The notes below the pieces were generated by a model. It searched no databases, had not been told where the DNA came from, and worked only from the letters and a program-made list of their open reading frames with translations. Source: JAZKFT01 sp039925965 (lineage in GTDB: Bacteria > Bacteroidota > Bacteroidia > Chitinophagales > Chitinophagaceae). From it: DNA of 64,000 nt. Both the position numbers and the translations under genes were made by a program. This document shows positions 25,301-35,005 of this stretch, in pieces (within the stretch, counting starts at the first letter, position 1; each line of letters opens with the position of its first letter). The stretch lies in the NCBI GenBank assembly GCA_039925965.1, contig JBDSXW010000094.1, positions 101,411 through 165,410 of the forward strand, written 5' to 3'.

Positions 25301-26035
25301 ATGGCAGAAAAAAATAAAAAGCGGAACTGGTTTATTGTCGCGGGTATTACCATTGCCATACTGGTGGGGCTATTTATGTTAGCAAGGGTGACCAAAGTTT
25401 TAGAGATGTACCGGGTGCGGACAACTTCCAGTGAGCCAGCCCTTAAAAAAGATGCGCTAATCTGGACTTCCTCCCTACAGCCGGTTTCCAGGGGCAGACA
25501 TGTCACCTACCTCACTTTTGACTCTTTCCAACAACGGGTGACCACACAGGTGCATCGGTGTGTTGGCATGCCCGGCGACAACCTTTAAATGAAAGATGGA
25601 CTGTTGTTTGTAAATGGCGAAGATTTTGACAACGATATGATCGTGCAGCAGGAATACCTGCTATCAACGGAAAATGCCAGCGCCTACGAGACCATAAAAA
25701 ACTTTACCGAAAATGAAATATTCCCGGCTGGAAATGTTCCAAATCAGCCGAATCATTTACAGTACAGAGTTTTTTTGACAAAAAGAAGTTTAAACGAGCT
25801 GAAGGCGGAGCTTAAAAATGGAGATTCACTTGCCCGCCTGATTGATGCAGAACATTATTATCTAAGCTTTTTTTCTGAGGAAGGTCACCCGGAATGGACC
25901 CTCGACAACTTTGGCCCATTGACAGTACCGCCCGGGAACTATTTTGTGTTGGGCGACAACCGTCATAATGCACAGGATTCTCGTTTTTTTGGCATTGTAA
26001 AAAAAGAAAAAATAACAGGTGTTGTCGTTCGGTAA
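25301..26035 (+). pseudogene. Signal peptidase I-like gene interrupted by an in-frame stop
   Basis: Two frames in the same phase, 25301-25588 and 25589-26035, together read as one S26 protease of about 243 codons. A TAA at 25586-25588 is followed directly by ATG. Box B is TSSEPAL (catalytic Ser at 43), box D reads VHRCVGMPGDNL and box E GDNRHNAQDSRFFG. In active enzymes box D holds a lysine general base before the arginine; here that place is His85. A membrane helix spans about 10-28. Stop plus missing lysine suggest a dead gene; two cooperating pieces through stop-start reinitiation is the alternative. Confidence 0.75.
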
Positions 26036-26116
26036 ATTTGCAAAGGAAAGCTGGAATGCCGGATTGCCAGAAACCCGTAAAGCCTGGAACTTGTGAACTA
26101 TTAAACTTAAAATGAA

Positions 26117-27145
26117 TTGTACTTCAACCTCAACGATACCATCAACCTTTTTACCAAGCTAACTCCACGGCGGCTATGGAATGCTTCCAAAGTGTGGAGC
26201 AGTTATCAGGTAAGTAAACTGCGTAAAAAGCCGATTCAGTGGGGATACCCGATCTCAATCAGTTTTGAGCCTACTACCAGCTGTAACCTGCGTTGCCCCG
26301 AATGCCCAAGCGGCCTGCGTGCATTTACACGGCCGACGGGCATGCTTAAAAAGGACTTTTTCACCCAGACCATCGACGATATTTATAAAGAACTACTCTA
26401 CCTGGTATTTTACTTCCAGGGCGAACCCTACCTCAATCCCGATTTTCTGGATATGGTGAAATATGCCCACGATAAAGGCATTTACACTGCTACAAGCACC
26501 AACGCACACTACCTAAACGATGCCAACGCGAAACGCACTATTGAGAGCGGGCTCGACCGTCTGATCATTTCGATCGATGGCACCACGCAGGATGTGTACC
26601 AGCAATATCGTGTAGGTGGCAAGCTGGAAAAAGTGCTCGAGGGCGCCAGGAATATCGTGAAATGGAAAAAAGCAATGAAGAGCAAAACGCCGTTCATTTT
26701 CTTCCAGTTTTTAGTGGTAAAGCCGAACGAACACCAGATAGAAGACATAAAAAAACTGGCAATAGAAATCGGGGTTGACCAGGTGCGTTTCAAAACCGCA
26801 CAGGTGTATGATTACGAAACTGACCCCAATAAACTGATCCCCAATATTGACAAATACAGCCGCTACAAAAAGGATAAGGATGGCGTGATGCAGATTAAAA
26901 GCGGCCTGCAAAACCATTGCTGGCGGCTCTGGAGTGGCAACGTAATTACCTGGGATGGTTTGGTAGTGCCCTGCTGTTTTGATAAGGATGCATTGCATCA
27001 ATTGGGCAACCTTAAAAACCAAAGTTTCAAAGAAGCCTGGCACAATGATAACTATAAACAGTTCCGCAGCGAATTAATGACGAGCCGGAAAAATATTGAT
27101 ATCTGCGCTAATTGTAGCGAAGGGCTGAAGGTTTGGGAAGAGTAG
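26117..27145 (+). CDS. Radical SAM/SPASM domain protein
   Basis: A 342-residue protein with the cluster motif CNLRCPEC (Cys56, Cys60, Cys63) and a C-terminal SPASM-like cysteine set (HCWRLWSG, VPCCFDKDA, ICANCSEG). SPASM enzymes use extra iron-sulfur clusters for peptide or sugar modification. No peptide precursor gene is adjacent. The start must be TTG 26117, since a TAA lies nine bases upstream in frame; an ATG at 26112 is out of frame. Confidence 0.88.
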   Translation: MYFNLNDTINLFTKLTPRRLWNASKVWSSYQVSKLRKKPIQWGYPISISFEPTTSCNLRCPECPSGLRAFTRPTGMLKKDFFTQTIDDIYKELLYLVFYFQGEPYLNPDFLDMVKYAHDKGIYTATSTNAHYLNDANAKRTIESGLDRLIISIDGTTQDVYQQYRVGGKLEKVLEGARNIVKWKKAMKSKTPFIFFQFLVVKPNEHQIEDIKKLAIEIGVDQVRFKTAQVYDYETDPNKLIPNIDKYSRYKKDKDGVMQIKSGLQNHCWRLWSGNVITWDGLVVPCCFDKDALHQLGNLKNQSFKEAWHNDNYKQFRSELMTSRKNIDICANCSEGLKVWEE

Positions 27146-27505
27146 ATTTCGCTTCAGAAAATTTCAGATTAGTTTTTAATCATTTTAAAAGCCCCGCCTT
27201 TGCCAGGCCAATAATTCTGTTGAGCATTAAATGATGTTCCAGTTAGCTTTTTCTTTGGAATTCAAACCTGTCTCTTTTGTTTATCCAGCAAAAGGTCAAA
27301 CCTGCTTTGACTTTTACCGGAGGGCTAAAAAGATATAACCATTTCTTGATTCATTCTGGCCATAAAAGTTGCAACTTCATCGTATACCTCTACGTATTAA
27401 CATATTAAAATTTGTTACTGTCAATCTATCGAATCTTGCAATAATTCCAGCAATTCCCTTTCACTCAGCAACTTGACGGCAACTCCACAAAATTCTCAAC
27501 CTCAC
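27146..27505. other. AT-rich convergent space, no gene seen
   Basis: The space between the radical SAM gene and a lipoprotein gene on the other strand has no frame with coding character and no clear repeats. Only the terminator at its right edge can be supported. Confidence 0.5.
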
Positions 27506-27535
27506 AAAAAAGCCGCACCGGAAATCCGGCACGGC
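27506..27535 (-). terminator. Terminator after the lipoprotein gene (minus strand)
   Basis: On the minus strand GCCGTGCCGGA pairs with TCCGGTGCGGC across an AT turn, with a two-base internal mismatch, followed by six T. It lies about 40 bases after the stop at 27576. Confidence 0.65.
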
Positions 27536-27575
27536 CTGTTCTTCAACCACAACTCCTAAACACCAAAACACACCT

Positions 27576-28211
27576 CTAACTTTTAGTAATAAGACCCTTC
27601 GAAGACAAGTCTTTTACAATAGATTTTCCATATTCCTTACTCATACTGGTAATACTTCCGGGATCAAAACTCTTGCTCTGCGCAGAGTAGATTATTTTTT
27701 CCTGCGTGGCATCATAGAGATTTGTTTCCCAGAAATAATCGGTGTTGGTGGAATAATACCCCGGAGTATAGATGCGATCATAGATCGTAGTGTAATACCT
27801 GCCTATCCGGTTATAATAAGTGCCTATTGGATTATAGTTAACCGATCCGGGATTATAAGATTGCTCTTTTTGCTTATCTAACAACGCAATGGTGATTACT
27901 GCATCATATCCTTTTTTACGCACCAGGTCTGTGACTTCATCTTCCGTCATTTTAGCAAAAGCTTTCGGCCCAAATTCATCGTAAGAAGCCTTCGCATTGA
28001 TCCCTTCTTTCGCCAGATAGGACGAGAGGTAGTTTTCCATTTCCTCCTTCAACTGCCTGTTGTTAGGCTGCATACCCACTACCAAAACATGTTGATATGT
28101 AGATAGCTCTTTGCTCGTTGAAGGATCTTTCCAACTCGAAGTAACCTTCGACGATGTACAGGCCACCACCAATACTGGGAGGGCGAGTAATAACCATTTT
28201 ATTTGTTTCAT
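27576..28211 (-). CDS. Lipoprotein, DUF4136-like, function unknown
   Basis: A 211-residue lipoprotein (lipobox VVAC, Cys18). The start of the mature part, SSKVTSSWKDPS, and the long middle region with LVVGMQPNNRQLKEEMENYLSSYLAKEGINA and KGYDAVITIALLDK resemble the DUF4136 group of envelope lipoproteins. A tyrosine-rich stretch (about 128-170) follows. The ATG at 28211 starts the signal peptide; the frame runs upstream to 28301 without good support. Confidence 0.75.
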   Translation of the reverse strand: MKQIKWLLLALPVLVVACTSSKVTSSWKDPSTSKELSTYQHVLVVGMQPNNRQLKEEMENYLSSYLAKEGINAKASYDEFGPKAFAKMTEDEVTDLVRKKGYDAVITIALLDKQKEQSYNPGSVNYNPIGTYYNRIGRYYTTIYDRIYTPGYYSTNTDYFWETNLYDATQEKIIYSAQSKSFDPGSITSMSKEYGKSIVKDLSSKGLITKS

Positions 28212-28489
28212 AATATAAAGTTTTTGTTTTAATAATATACGTGGAGACGGCATCGAAAAGTGTGCCCGGCAAAAGCGCAGACCAGCAATTTCTAATAGCA
28301 TTAACCTTAAACAACCTTTTTACACAAGACTTTGTGAATCTTTGGCTACAGTTGAACATTTCGCCGGGCTATTGATTGACAAAATGACATTATACCGACC
28401 AAACTTGTGGTCATAATGGTAATACAGGAACAAAAAAATCCCGGACATTTTTAAAAATTGCCCAGGATGTGCGTGATATTCTTAAGCCA

Positions 28490-31315
28490 TTACTTGCTCA
28501 GGTGCATGCTTCTTTCTTTGTATAACTGGCGGAAATAAGGATCCCGCAAATCTTTAATAAACCGGATGGCTTCTCCAGTACTCTTCATTTCGGGCCCTAA
28601 TTCTTTGTTAACACCAGGGAATTTATCAAAACTGAATACCGGCTCTTTAATCGCAAAGCCTTTCAGCTTTTTCTCGTAGGTAAAATCGGTCAGTTTAGCT
28701 TCCTGCAACATGATTTTGGTAGCTATGTTCAGGTAAGGAATCTGGTAAGCCTTGGCGATAAATGGTGTGGTGCGGCTGGCCCTTGGGTTCGCTTCAATTA
28801 CATATACCGTATTGTCTTTAATCGCAAACTGGATATTGATTAGCCCAAGGATATTCAAATCCCTGGCGATTTTCTCCGCGTATTCCTTCATCGTTTCCAC
28901 AATCAGCGGTGTGAGGTTAAAAGCTGGTAAAACGGCATTACTATCGCCGCTATGAATACCTGCCGGCTCAATATGTTCCATCACACCCATTACGTGAAAA
29001 TTTTCGCCGTCGAAGATGGCATCAATCTCCGCTTCCTGGCAGCGGTCAAGAAAATGGTCGATCAGGATAACGTTATTGGGCAAATGTTTCAGCAAGCTCA
29101 ATACACCTGTTTCCAATTCCTCGTCGTTCAGCACGATACGCATACGCTGACCACCGAGTACGTAGCTTGGGCGTATCAGCACGGGGTAGCCAACCCTGTT
29201 GGCCACTTCCACAGCCTCATCCGTATCTAATGCCGTACCATAGTTTGGATAGGGAATGTCCAATGCTTTTAACCGGTCGCTGAAGCGGCCACGATCTTCG
29301 GCAATATCCATGCTGTCGTAGCTGGTGCCAATGATCTTAATGCCTTTCTCGTGGAGGCGTTTGGCCATTTTCAATGCAGTTTGTCCACCCAGTTGCACGA
29401 TCACACCCTCCGGTTTTTCATGCTCCACAATCTCCCAAAGGTGCTCCCAGAAAACAGGTTCGAAATAGAGCTTGTCGGCAATATCAAAATCAGTGGAAAC
29501 AGTTTCAGGGTTACAGTTAACCATGATCGCTTCGTAGCCACATTCCTTGATGGCCAGCAGTCCATGTACGCAGCAATAGTCAAACTCTATACCCTGGCCA
29601 ATACGGTTGGGTCCGCTGCCTAAAACGATTACTTTCTTCTTACCTGACACCTTAGATTCAGACTCGTTGCCGGATTCAAAAGTGCTATAGAAATACGGCG
29701 TCTTTGCTTCAAATTCTGCGCTGCAAGTATCCACCATTTTAAACACCCTCGTGAGCCCCATTTCTTTACGACGTTCATAGATCTCTTCCTCCGTGGTGCC
29801 GTCTTTTACGATGCGGCAGATTTGCTCGTCGCTAAAGCCATTGCGTTTCGCTTTGATCAGTAATTCGTCAGGGATGGCGTCGCCGTTGTATTTAGCTATT
29901 TCCTGTTCTATCCTGGCTATATCCCGTATCTGGTAAATAAACCAGCGGTCTATTAAAGTCGCTTCACAAATTGTTTTTACACTGACACCCAGCATCAGGG
30001 CGTCTTTTATTCGGAAAATCCGGTCCCATTTCGGGGTTTTAATGTACTCGATCAGTTCGGCACTATGCATCATGCTTTTGCCATAATAGCCCAGCCCTAC
30101 GGCATCATTTTCCAGACTCTGGCAAGCCTTCTGAATAGCTTCGGTAAAGCTGCGGCCAATACTCATCACTTCACCTACGCTTTTCATTTGCAGACCCAGT
30201 GTATCGTTGGCACCCTTGAATTTATCAAAATTCCAGCGGGGAACTTTTACAATTACATAGTCCAGTGCCGGTTCAAAATAGGCAGAGGTAGTTTGGGTGA
30301 TCTGGTTTTTCAGCTCATCCAGGTTGTATCCAATTGCCAGCTTGGCGGCTATTTTAGCAATTGGATAACCGGTGGCTTTACTGGCCAATGCAGAAGAACG
30401 GCTCACCCTGGGGTTGATCTCGATGGCGATAATCTCTTCATTTACCGGGTTGAGGGCAAACTGCACATTACAACCGCCGGCAAAATTGCCGAGGTCCCGC
30501 ATCATCATAATAGCCGTATTGCGCATCAGTTGGAAAGCGGTATCGCTCAGGGTCATGGCAGGTGCCACCGTAATGCTGTCGCCTGTGTGCACGCCCATCG
30601 GGTCAAAATTTTCCACTGTACAAATAATCGCCACATTATCAGCCGCATCGCGCAGCAATTCCAGCTCAAATTCTTTCCAGCCGAGTACTGCTTTTTCTAC
30701 CAGCACTTCATGAATCGGGCTTGCGGTCAGCCCGCGGTTCAGGGCCTCATCCAGGTCGTGTTTATCGTGTACAAAACCAGCACCGCCGCCACCCAGCGTA
30801 AACGATGGGCGGATTACCAAGGGGAAACCGATCTCCTGGGCAAATTCCTTTCCTTCAAGGAAACTGTTGGCGGTACGGGCAGGCGCTACAGACACGCCCA
30901 GTTGTATCATCCACTGGCGGAATTTCTCGCGGTCTTCCGCCTTGTCGATGGCTTTGATATCCACACCGATCAGGCGGCAATTGTATTTTTCCCAGATACC
31001 CAGTTCTTCGGCTTCTTTGGCCAGGTTAAGGGCTGTTTGTCCACCCATAGTAGGCAGTACCGCATCGATCTGGTTTTCTTCCAGAATTTGTTCAATGCTC
31101 TCTGCGGTAAGCGGCAATAGATAAACCCTGTCGGCCATCATGGGGTCCGTCATAATGGTGGCAGGGTTGCTGTTGATCAGGATCACTCTAATTCCTTCCT
31201 CACTTAAACTCCTGGCGGCCTGGGTGCCACTGTAATCAAATTCACAGGCCTGGCCTATCACAATAGGGCCACTCCCTATAATCAGAACCGATTTAATTGA
31301 ATTGTCTTTGGGCAT
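28490..31315 (-). CDS. carB: Carbamoyl-phosphate synthase large subunit
   Basis: A 941-residue protein with two homologous ATP-grasp halves. The first begins KSVLIIGSGPIVIGQACEFDYSGTQA; the second begins KKVIVLGSGPNRIGQGIEFDYCCVHG. It stops after the second half and lacks the last 130 or so residues of the 1,070-residue E. coli enzyme, the MGS-like allosteric domain that binds UMP and ornithine. The Bacteroidota form is usually of this length. It makes carbamoyl phosphate from bicarbonate, ATP and glutamine nitrogen for pyrimidines and arginine. carA is not in the window. Confidence 0.96.
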   Translation of the reverse strand: MPKDNSIKSVLIIGSGPIVIGQACEFDYSGTQAARSLSEEGIRVILINSNPATIMTDPMMADRVYLLPLTAESIEQILEENQIDAVLPTMGGQTALNLAKEAEELGIWEKYNCRLIGVDIKAIDKAEDREKFRQWMIQLGVSVAPARTANSFLEGKEFAQEIGFPLVIRPSFTLGGGGAGFVHDKHDLDEALNRGLTASPIHEVLVEKAVLGWKEFELELLRDAADNVAIICTVENFDPMGVHTGDSITVAPAMTLSDTAFQLMRNTAIMMMRDLGNFAGGCNVQFALNPVNEEIIAIEINPRVSRSSALASKATGYPIAKIAAKLAIGYNLDELKNQITQTTSAYFEPALDYVIVKVPRWNFDKFKGANDTLGLQMKSVGEVMSIGRSFTEAIQKACQSLENDAVGLGYYGKSMMHSAELIEYIKTPKWDRIFRIKDALMLGVSVKTICEATLIDRWFIYQIRDIARIEQEIAKYNGDAIPDELLIKAKRNGFSDEQICRIVKDGTTEEEIYERRKEMGLTRVFKMVDTCSAEFEAKTPYFYSTFESGNESESKVSGKKKVIVLGSGPNRIGQGIEFDYCCVHGLLAIKECGYEAIMVNCNPETVSTDFDIADKLYFEPVFWEHLWEIVEHEKPEGVIVQLGGQTALKMAKRLHEKGIKIIGTSYDSMDIAEDRGRFSDRLKALDIPYPNYGTALDTDEAVEVANRVGYPVLIRPSYVLGGQRMRIVLNDEELETGVLSLLKHLPNNVILIDHFLDRCQEAEIDAIFDGENFHVMGVMEHIEPAGIHSGDSNAVLPAFNLTPLIVETMKEYAEKIARDLNILGLINIQFAIKDNTVYVIEANPRASRTTPFIAKAYQIPYLNIATKIMLQEAKLTDFTYEKKLKGFAIKEPVFSFDKFPGVNKELGPEMKSTGEAIRFIKDLRDPYFRQLYKERSMHLSK

Positions 31316-31393
31316 TTTTTATTACGTTGAAAAGATGGAAAAGACCTTTATCCCGTAGCCATTTTCGATTACCTGCCCGATTGATAAATTGTG

Positions 31394-31401
31394 CAAATGT
31401 A
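31394..31401 (-). promoter_or_regulatory. Putative carB -7 box
   Basis: On the minus strand TACATTTG matches TAnnTTTG. It lies 78 bases ahead of the carB ATG, which leaves a leader long enough for control of translation. The -33 region is only T-rich. Confidence 0.4.
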
Positions 31402-31774
31402 AGGGTGCGGAAAAAGTATTGGGGATTAATTTTCGGGTTTGTTTTTAGGAAAATGCGGTGGAGCGCAAAATGTAGAAGGGGTAAGGCAAACGGCAAACCT
31501 TAGTTTGGAAACTCTCGTAAAATGCCATGTCCTATTGTCCATGTTTGAATGCGGGCTAATTGCTTTTGAAAACAATACTCATTCAATCAAAGCCTGCAAT
31601 TAATAGTCGCCATAACTAACTGTATTTTCCTGGCGCTGGCGCTAATAAAATTATTGTATGCCGTAACAAGGCGGAACACTGTCAAGCTACATCCTGAATA
31701 CGCCTGCAAGGGGTAGAAAATACGTTAACTGTGGAACTGCTGTATGTTCGATTTAAACAATTTTTTCAAACATT
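31402..31774. other. Intergenic space upstream of carB, no gene seen
   Basis: No coding frame, strong hairpin or repeat was found between the carB promoter region and the MORN gene. Confidence 0.5.
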
Positions 31775-32476
31775 TTATTCGTTAATAAAAACCTGTACCA
31801 TCCAGTTTTTCTTTTGAGTGAATTCTATTTCTACCTGTTCTCCACCCATAATTATTTTCCCTCTGAAAGGAAAAGTGGGTTTGAGAATGCGGGTTATACC
31901 CTTGTTGCCAGATCGGTCGGGTTGTATAATTTGCTCGTAGGTACCCTTAAGCAGTTGCAGGTCGTACACGTTTGCAATGGTAGTTATCGAGTTGCTCATT
32001 ACCCCAGCGCTTCCGCCGGTATTACTTTTCACCTCAATAATAATGGAGTTCTCGCTGGCCTCGCTAGTGCTTATCGTTAACCGGGTAATTTTTGAGGTTT
32101 GAAAATAAACGATATACCCTTTGTCACTCGCCGGCACCAGTTTGTCTTTTTTCCAGGTACCCGTAACTACACTATCTGTGCCGGAGGAATCCTTATAATG
32201 CATTTCGCCTTCGCCATCTTTGGTGCCGTTGCTCCATTCGCCCACATAAAAATGGCCATCCTCCCAGGTGTAGGTACCACGCCCATCGGGCTTCCCTTTT
32301 TTAAAAAGCCCCTGGAAGGAATGTTTGCCGGCAGCTATGCCAAAACCATCCGCCTTACCGTCTTTGCAGCCACCATCATAGGTGCCCACCAACTCAGGCA
32401 TTTTTACTTCGCAGGGTTGAGCGTATGCAAGTGATATGCAAAACAGCGGGAACAATAGCAGGTGGACATTTTTCAT
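31775..32476 (-). CDS. Secreted MORN-repeat protein
   Basis: A 233-residue protein with a signal peptide (MKNVHLLLFPLFCISLAYAQ). Three MORN-like repeats lie at about 30-105: GTYDGGCKDGKADGFGIA, FQGLFKKGKPDGRGTYTW and YVGEWSNGTKDGEGEMHY. The C-terminal 120 residues are not recognised and look like beta-strands. MORN repeats in Bacteroidota often occur in secreted proteins of unknown role. ATG 32476 is chosen because it begins the signal peptide. Confidence 0.82.
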   Translation of the reverse strand: MKNVHLLLFPLFCISLAYAQPCEVKMPELVGTYDGGCKDGKADGFGIAAGKHSFQGLFKKGKPDGRGTYTWEDGHFYVGEWSNGTKDGEGEMHYKDSSGTDSVVTGTWKKDKLVPASDKGYIVYFQTSKITRLTISTSEASENSIIIEVKSNTGGSAGVMSNSITTIANVYDLQLLKGTYEQIIQPDRSGNKGITRILKPTFPFRGKIIMGGEQVEIEFTQKKNWMVQVFINE

Positions 32477-32632
32477 GTGTTTAGAATATATCATGCGAAG
32501 GAAGGCATTTTGGGTAAGATATATTAGGATTCTACACCGATTGACCTATTTTGGATGACCGATGGTGGTTTTAAATATACAGATGCAATTGCCGGACGAC
32601 CTGTATTTTTACCGCCAGCCCCAGTACTTAGA

Positions 32633-34417
32633 ATGACCAGACTTTTTTCCTGCTTTTTGTTATTATGTTGTTGGGTTGCAGACTTGTTTGGTGCCCACAT
32701 AAAAGCCCAGACATTTTCGGGCAATAACTACCTCCCAAATTATTTCAGCCGGCCTGTGAGCATTCCGGTTTCGCTGGCGGGCAACTTTGGCGACCTGCGA
32801 ACCAACCATTATCATATGGGTCTTGATTTTCGTACCCAGCAGCGGGAAAATATTGCGGTGATGGCTGCCGCGGAAGGCTATGTGAGCCGGATCAAAATAG
32901 AACCTTATGGTTATGGACGGGCCATTTATATTACCCATCCAAACGGGTTGGTAACGCTGTATGCACACCTCAATTCTTTTTTTAGTTCCCTGGAAACCTT
33001 CGTGGAAGCGAAGCAATACAGCGATAAAAAATGGCAGCAGGATTTTGAGTTGGCGGCCAATTTATTCCCGGTTAAAAAAGGCCAGTTTATTGCGTATAGT
33101 GGCAATACTGGTGGCAGCGAGGGACCGCACCTCCACTTTGAAATCAGGGATGCAAGGACAGGCAATAATTACAACCCACTCTTATTTGGGTTGGGTATAG
33201 CCGACGGTATCCCGCCAGCTATTTACCGCCTGGCGCTCTATAACCGCGACGTATCCATAATGGAAAACAAGCCTTCATATTTGCCCATCGGGAAGAAAAA
33301 AATTAAAAACAGGATCATCAATAATGAATATCAAACCCTCGATTCGGTGATCACTGTTCCCGCGGGGAAATTCAGCTTCGCTATTGGAACCGAAGACAAG
33401 ACCAACGGCTCTTTCATGTTTGGTATTTACCGGGCGGAATTATACCTCGACAGTGTAATGCAGTGCGCTTTTAGCATGGACAATTTTAGCTACGACGATA
33501 GCCGCTACATCAATGCGGGCACAGATTACGCCAGCCGTTACGATGGCGAACCCTGGGTACAATTACTGACTAAATTGCCCGGAAACCATAGCCCGATTTT
33601 CGACAAAGGCGGTGATGGCGTGTTACAACTGCAGGACAACACCACACACCTAATTCAAATTGTAGTAAAAGACGTGGCCGGAAACAGCACGCAACTGGCA
33701 TATAAAATAAGACGGGATACGGTGGCACGCGAATGCCGTTTTGATAAATCTGTAGCAGCTAAAATACTTTCTCCCAATCAAAAAGCAATTTTTGAAACGC
33801 CCGATGTGAAGGCCACATTTACTACTAACTCACTGTACGACACGGTTTACCTGCGCTACAAAATGCAACCCAGGCAACTGTCGTACATGTCGGCGATACA
33901 TAGTATGGGCAACTGCCATATTCCGGTTCACGATTCCATAACTATCAGCATCCGGGCCAACTCAAAATTAACCGATGCCGAAAAAGCAACAACAGTGATG
34001 GTGACCCGCAGCGGCAGAAAATTTGATGCCCAGAAAGGCATTTGGAAAGGCGATTGGATGGAAGCCAAATGGTGGACGCTCGGCGATTTTTATTTGTGGC
34101 GGGACACGCTGGCGCCAAAGCTTACTGCGGTAAATGTGTACGACAGCGCCGTATTTATTAAAGACCGTCGGCTGATTTTCAATGCTACCGACGAAACAGG
34201 TGACCTCCAATTATTCGAAGGCTTTATAGATTGCCAATGGGTTATTTTCAGGCAAAAAAACAATATTTACACCTACGATTTTGACGAACATTGTGCGCCG
34301 GGCTGGCATGCAGTAAGAGCAGTGGCTACTGATGTGGCAGGTAATATAAAGGAATATAGCTGTAGTTTTCATAATGGAATCCTGCCGAAAACCGAACTAC
34401 CTGCAACCGAACAATAG
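32633..34417 (+). CDS. M23 family metallopeptidase (LytM-like) with long C-terminal extension
   Basis: A 594-residue exported protein with a signal peptide (about 1-25). The M23 domain has HMGLD (His61, Asp65), YAHL (His112) and HLHFE (His166, His168), all the zinc and catalytic residues. The remaining 400 residues contain repeated beta-sandwich-like patterns, such as VVKDVAGNSTQLAYKI and ATDETGDLQLFEGFID. It probably cleaves peptidoglycan cross-links in the periplasm. ATG 32633 is chosen over 32555. Confidence 0.92.
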   Translation: MTRLFSCFLLLCCWVADLFGAHIKAQTFSGNNYLPNYFSRPVSIPVSLAGNFGDLRTNHYHMGLDFRTQQRENIAVMAAAEGYVSRIKIEPYGYGRAIYITHPNGLVTLYAHLNSFFSSLETFVEAKQYSDKKWQQDFELAANLFPVKKGQFIAYSGNTGGSEGPHLHFEIRDARTGNNYNPLLFGLGIADGIPPAIYRLALYNRDVSIMENKPSYLPIGKKKIKNRIINNEYQTLDSVITVPAGKFSFAIGTEDKTNGSFMFGIYRAELYLDSVMQCAFSMDNFSYDDSRYINAGTDYASRYDGEPWVQLLTKLPGNHSPIFDKGGDGVLQLQDNTTHLIQIVVKDVAGNSTQLAYKIRRDTVARECRFDKSVAAKILSPNQKAIFETPDVKATFTTNSLYDTVYLRYKMQPRQLSYMSAIHSMGNCHIPVHDSITISIRANSKLTDAEKATTVMVTRSGRKFDAQKGIWKGDWMEAKWWTLGDFYLWRDTLAPKLTAVNVYDSAVFIKDRRLIFNATDETGDLQLFEGFIDCQWVIFRQKNNIYTYDFDEHCAPGWHAVRAVATDVAGNIKEYSCSFHNGILPKTELPATEQ

Positions 34418-34469
34418 GCTTCCGATTGTGTTGCAATGGCATGCATTAAATAACAATTTACGCGCTCCT

Positions 34470-34937
34470 ATGATAACATTAAAAGAAGGCGACAAAGCGC
34501 CGGCATTCAAAAGCATTAACCAAAACGGCACCACGGTTCAACTGAAAGATTTTAAAGGCAAGAAAGTAGTGCTGTATTTCTATCCCGAAGATGGCACACC
34601 CACTTGTACGGTGCAAGCCTGTAACCTGAGAGACAATTACGCATTGCTGCAACAAAACGGCTTTGCTATTTTAGGGATTAGCCCCGATGCGGTAGAGAAG
34701 CATAAGAAATTTGAAACCAAATACGACCTGCCGTTTTCATTGATCGCCGATACAGATCATACCATCATCGACAAGTATGGAGTTTGGGGCGAAAAGCAAT
34801 TGTATGGCCGCCAATATATGGGCCTGCACCGCACCACTTTTGTGCTTGACGAAAAGGGCACCATCAAAAAAATATTCCTGAAGCCAAAAAGCAAGCAGCA
34901 TGCTGAAGAAATTGTTGAGTCTATGAAATCGCTGTAA
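34470..34937 (+). CDS. bcp: Thioredoxin-dependent peroxiredoxin (Bcp/PrxQ)
   Basis: A 155-residue peroxiredoxin with KVVLYFYPEDGTPTCTVQACNLRD, placing the peroxidatic Cys at 46 and the resolving Cys at 51, the PrxQ arrangement. It reduces hydroperoxides with thioredoxin in the cytoplasm. The ATG at 34470 is the family start; the frame runs upstream into the M23 gene. Confidence 0.96.
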   Translation: MITLKEGDKAPAFKSINQNGTTVQLKDFKGKKVVLYFYPEDGTPTCTVQACNLRDNYALLQQNGFAILGISPDAVEKHKKFETKYDLPFSLIADTDHTIIDKYGVWGEKQLYGRQYMGLHRTTFVLDEKGTIKKIFLKPKSKQHAEEIVESMKSL

Positions 34938-35005
34938 CCCTGCCAGAAAAGAAAGCAGCCAATTGGCATCTTTGTGTGACATTCGGTTTTCTTAAATTAA
35001 CATGA

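Noticed and set aside
26112..26116. ATG at 26112 as start of the radical SAM gene
   Set aside because: Out of frame with the protein; only the TTG at 26117 fits between the in-frame stop and the conserved start.
30065..31120. A 351-codon open frame opposite carB
   Set aside because: It is entirely antisense to carB, whose motifs are clear. Amino-acid make-up (rich in H, Q and F) is typical of a shadow frame.
28490..31315. carB as a truncated gene, because it lacks the C-terminal regulatory domain
   Set aside because: A length near 940 residues is the normal Bacteroidota form, and the end is a clean stop after a complete second ATP-grasp half.
35002..35004. ATG at 35002 as start of the alpha/beta hydrolase
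   Set aside because: Out of frame; the in-frame codon before TTG 35006 is TGA.
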